Source of the DNA: Saprospiraceae bacterium
Lineage (GTDB): Bacteria > Bacteroidota > Bacteroidia > Chitinophagales > Saprospiraceae
Reading direction: 5' to 3'
Length of the DNA stretch: 34,388 bases
NCBI GenBank assembly: GCA_020850225.1
Contig: JADZFD010000028.1
Location: forward strand, 1 to 34,388
A program made the translations under genes and the position numbers. Below, in pieces: positions 33,607 to 34,388 of the stretch; the stretch's first letter is position 1, and each line of letters opens with the position of its first letter. The notes under the pieces were generated by a model. The model saw nothing but the letters and a program-made list of their open reading frames with translations. It was not told the DNA's origin and did not search any database.

Positions 33607-33989
33607 GTTAAGAAGAATATCAAATCCTGCGAAAAATAAGTATAATATTTTAAAAGATCATATTATTGCTTCAAAAACAACAAAAGTCGTTTAATGTTCT
33701 TTTAATCCAACTATTTTTAAACTTCCAAATAAATTGCAAACCAGTATTTTTAAATATTTTTTTGTTTGAAGATAAATCACGATATAACTATTTCTGATTG
33801 ATAATTATCAGATATGTATGCAGTAAATTGCTTATAAAATGTAGTTTCAATAAACGGGTTTATGCTATAAATGATGTTATAAACAGACCAAATGTATTGA
33901 TTGGGAAAATTTAAAAATCATATCAATTTGCACAGTTATAACATTAGCAATGGATAGTATCCCGATAGCTTTAGGGATTGACGCAGCTA

Positions 33990-34010
33990 TTTAGAGTTTT
34001 TTTCTCTAAA
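33990..34010. repeat. Small hairpin with a T loop
   Basis: TTTAGAG (33990-33996) and CTCTAAA (34004-34010) pair perfectly around seven T. A weaker ATCCC/GGGAT pair lies just before it at 33959-33978. Confidence 0.5.
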
Positions 34011-34104
34011 GACCTGACTATTCTGTATGTAATAATCGTATTAAACCCTGATAGTAAAGGTAATAATCTAATAAGGTTTGGATAGGAACATGCGCTGATT
34101 GCAG

Positions 34105-34170
34105 CTACTAAGGTAATAAGGTTTATTTATATTATTTGTCAGGAAAGTTTCAACCTTATTACCTTAGTAG
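34105..34170. repeat. Perfect 19-bp inverted repeat
   Basis: CTACTAAGGTAATAAGGTT (34105-34123) is repeated exactly in reverse complement at 34152-34170 around a 28-base centre. It is too long and too exact to be chance, and no T-tract follows, so it is not a standard terminator. A degenerate direct copy of the arm lies at 34054-34079. Confidence 0.8.
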
Positions 34171-34255
34171 TTTGTATGCTAAAAGCGAAGTAAGTTATTT
34201 TTTCTTAATATTGTTAAAAGCTATTGATTTACGCTGTATGATTTAAATAAACCCG

Positions 34256-34361
34256 GTCAAAAACAAGCGATAGTGATCGTAATGTCAAAAGTGCGTCTAT
34301 CGCAAAAAAAGTAGTAAACACAGAAAAATACCACTGCATGCGATAGAAAAAGCATTTTGAC
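34256..34361. repeat. Nested TTTTGAC/GCGATAG repeats at window edge
   Basis: GTCAAAA at 34256 and 34284 and its reverse TTTTGAC at 34355 combine with GCGATAG at 34267 and 34340 and its reverse CTATCGC at 34297. The 34284-34303 and 34340-34361 segments form an imperfect inverted repeat with arms of about 20 bases. It could be a transposon or integron-like end or a structured RNA. Confidence 0.55.
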
Positions 34362-34388
34362 CATGAAGAGAACGGTGCCCTGCAATCG

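Larger units (their letters stand above)
33607..34388. other. Non-coding region rich in repeats and hairpins
   Basis: 780 bases without a convincing gene. From left to right: an AT-rich stretch, a 7-bp hairpin (33990-34010), a degenerate AAGGTAATAA-AATAAGGTTT copy (34054-34079), a perfect 19-bp inverted repeat (34105-34170) and interlocking TTTTGAC/GCGATAG repeats (34256-34361). The window ends inside this structured DNA. Confidence 0.6.

Noticed and set aside
33950-33994. 15-codon frame (MDSIPIALGIDAAI) in the non-coding right end
   Set aside because: Too short to support as a gene; it lies over hairpin-forming sequence and has no promoter or ribosome-binding evidence.
33607-34388. CRISPR array
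   Set aside because: The repeats are in mixed orientation, differ in spacing and are only two or three copies; no regular spacers and no cas genes.

Overview
The window is AT-rich chromosomal DNA from a member of the Bacteroidota, probably a Saprospiria- or Cytophagia-like lineage (the class is inference). Three things point there: promoters of the TTG-N(19-23)-TAnnTTTG type, type IX secretion parts (a PorT-like protein and a PKD protein with a gliding-motility/type B C-terminal sorting domain), and many small outer-membrane barrels and lipoproteins. I see about 30 protein genes and no rRNA, tRNA, CRISPR array or intact mobile element. Most genes are housekeeping or envelope genes in short units on both strands.

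Layout. 0.2-2.8 kb (minus): RecX, a YihX-like HAD phosphatase and a serine beta-lactamase-fold hydrolase. 3.0-4.4 kb (minus): a His-rich small barrel protein and a secreted peptidoglycan-binding-domain protein. 4.6-7.1 kb: a DUF4403-type lipoprotein (plus) converging on a YbhN/LPG-synthase-like membrane protein (minus). 7.4-11.2 kb: the PKD/type B sorting protein (plus) facing an overlapping ubiE-porT pair (minus). 11.5-14.8 kb: anmK (minus), a gap carrying an inverted-repeat relic, then an FMN glutamate-synthase-like protein (plus). 14.8-16.4 kb (minus): lpxH translationally coupled to a propeller-like lipoprotein. 16.7-19.7 kb: a MerC-family membrane protein with a Fur/Zur-like operator, then fabG, rpmE2 with a clear terminator, and a GlmU-like nucleotidyltransferase. 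19.8-21.3 kb (minus): a polysaccharide flippase.

21.5-25.4 kb (plus) is the most system-like part. It holds an LEA-like amphipathic helical protein, an ECF sigma factor, a protein overlapping it by ATGA that joins one inner-membrane helix to a C-terminal outer-membrane barrel, and a lipoprotein, all ending at a hairpin terminator. I read it as a candidate envelope-signalling locus. 25.6-28.7 kb: a rhomboid protease, a barrel/lipoprotein pair (minus), and a small conserved protein with a PhnP-like metallo-hydrolase (plus). 28.7-33.6 kb: an S9 prolyl oligopeptidase with a 230-residue C-terminal extension, a methyltransferase and a GT2 glycosyltransferase.

The last 780 bases have no convincing gene but are rich in structure: a 7-bp hairpin, a perfect 19-bp inverted repeat with a degenerate direct copy beside it, and a nested set of TTTTGAC and GCGATAG repeats running to the window edge. 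This is the best place to look for an undescribed repeat family, a small RNA or a mobile-element end.
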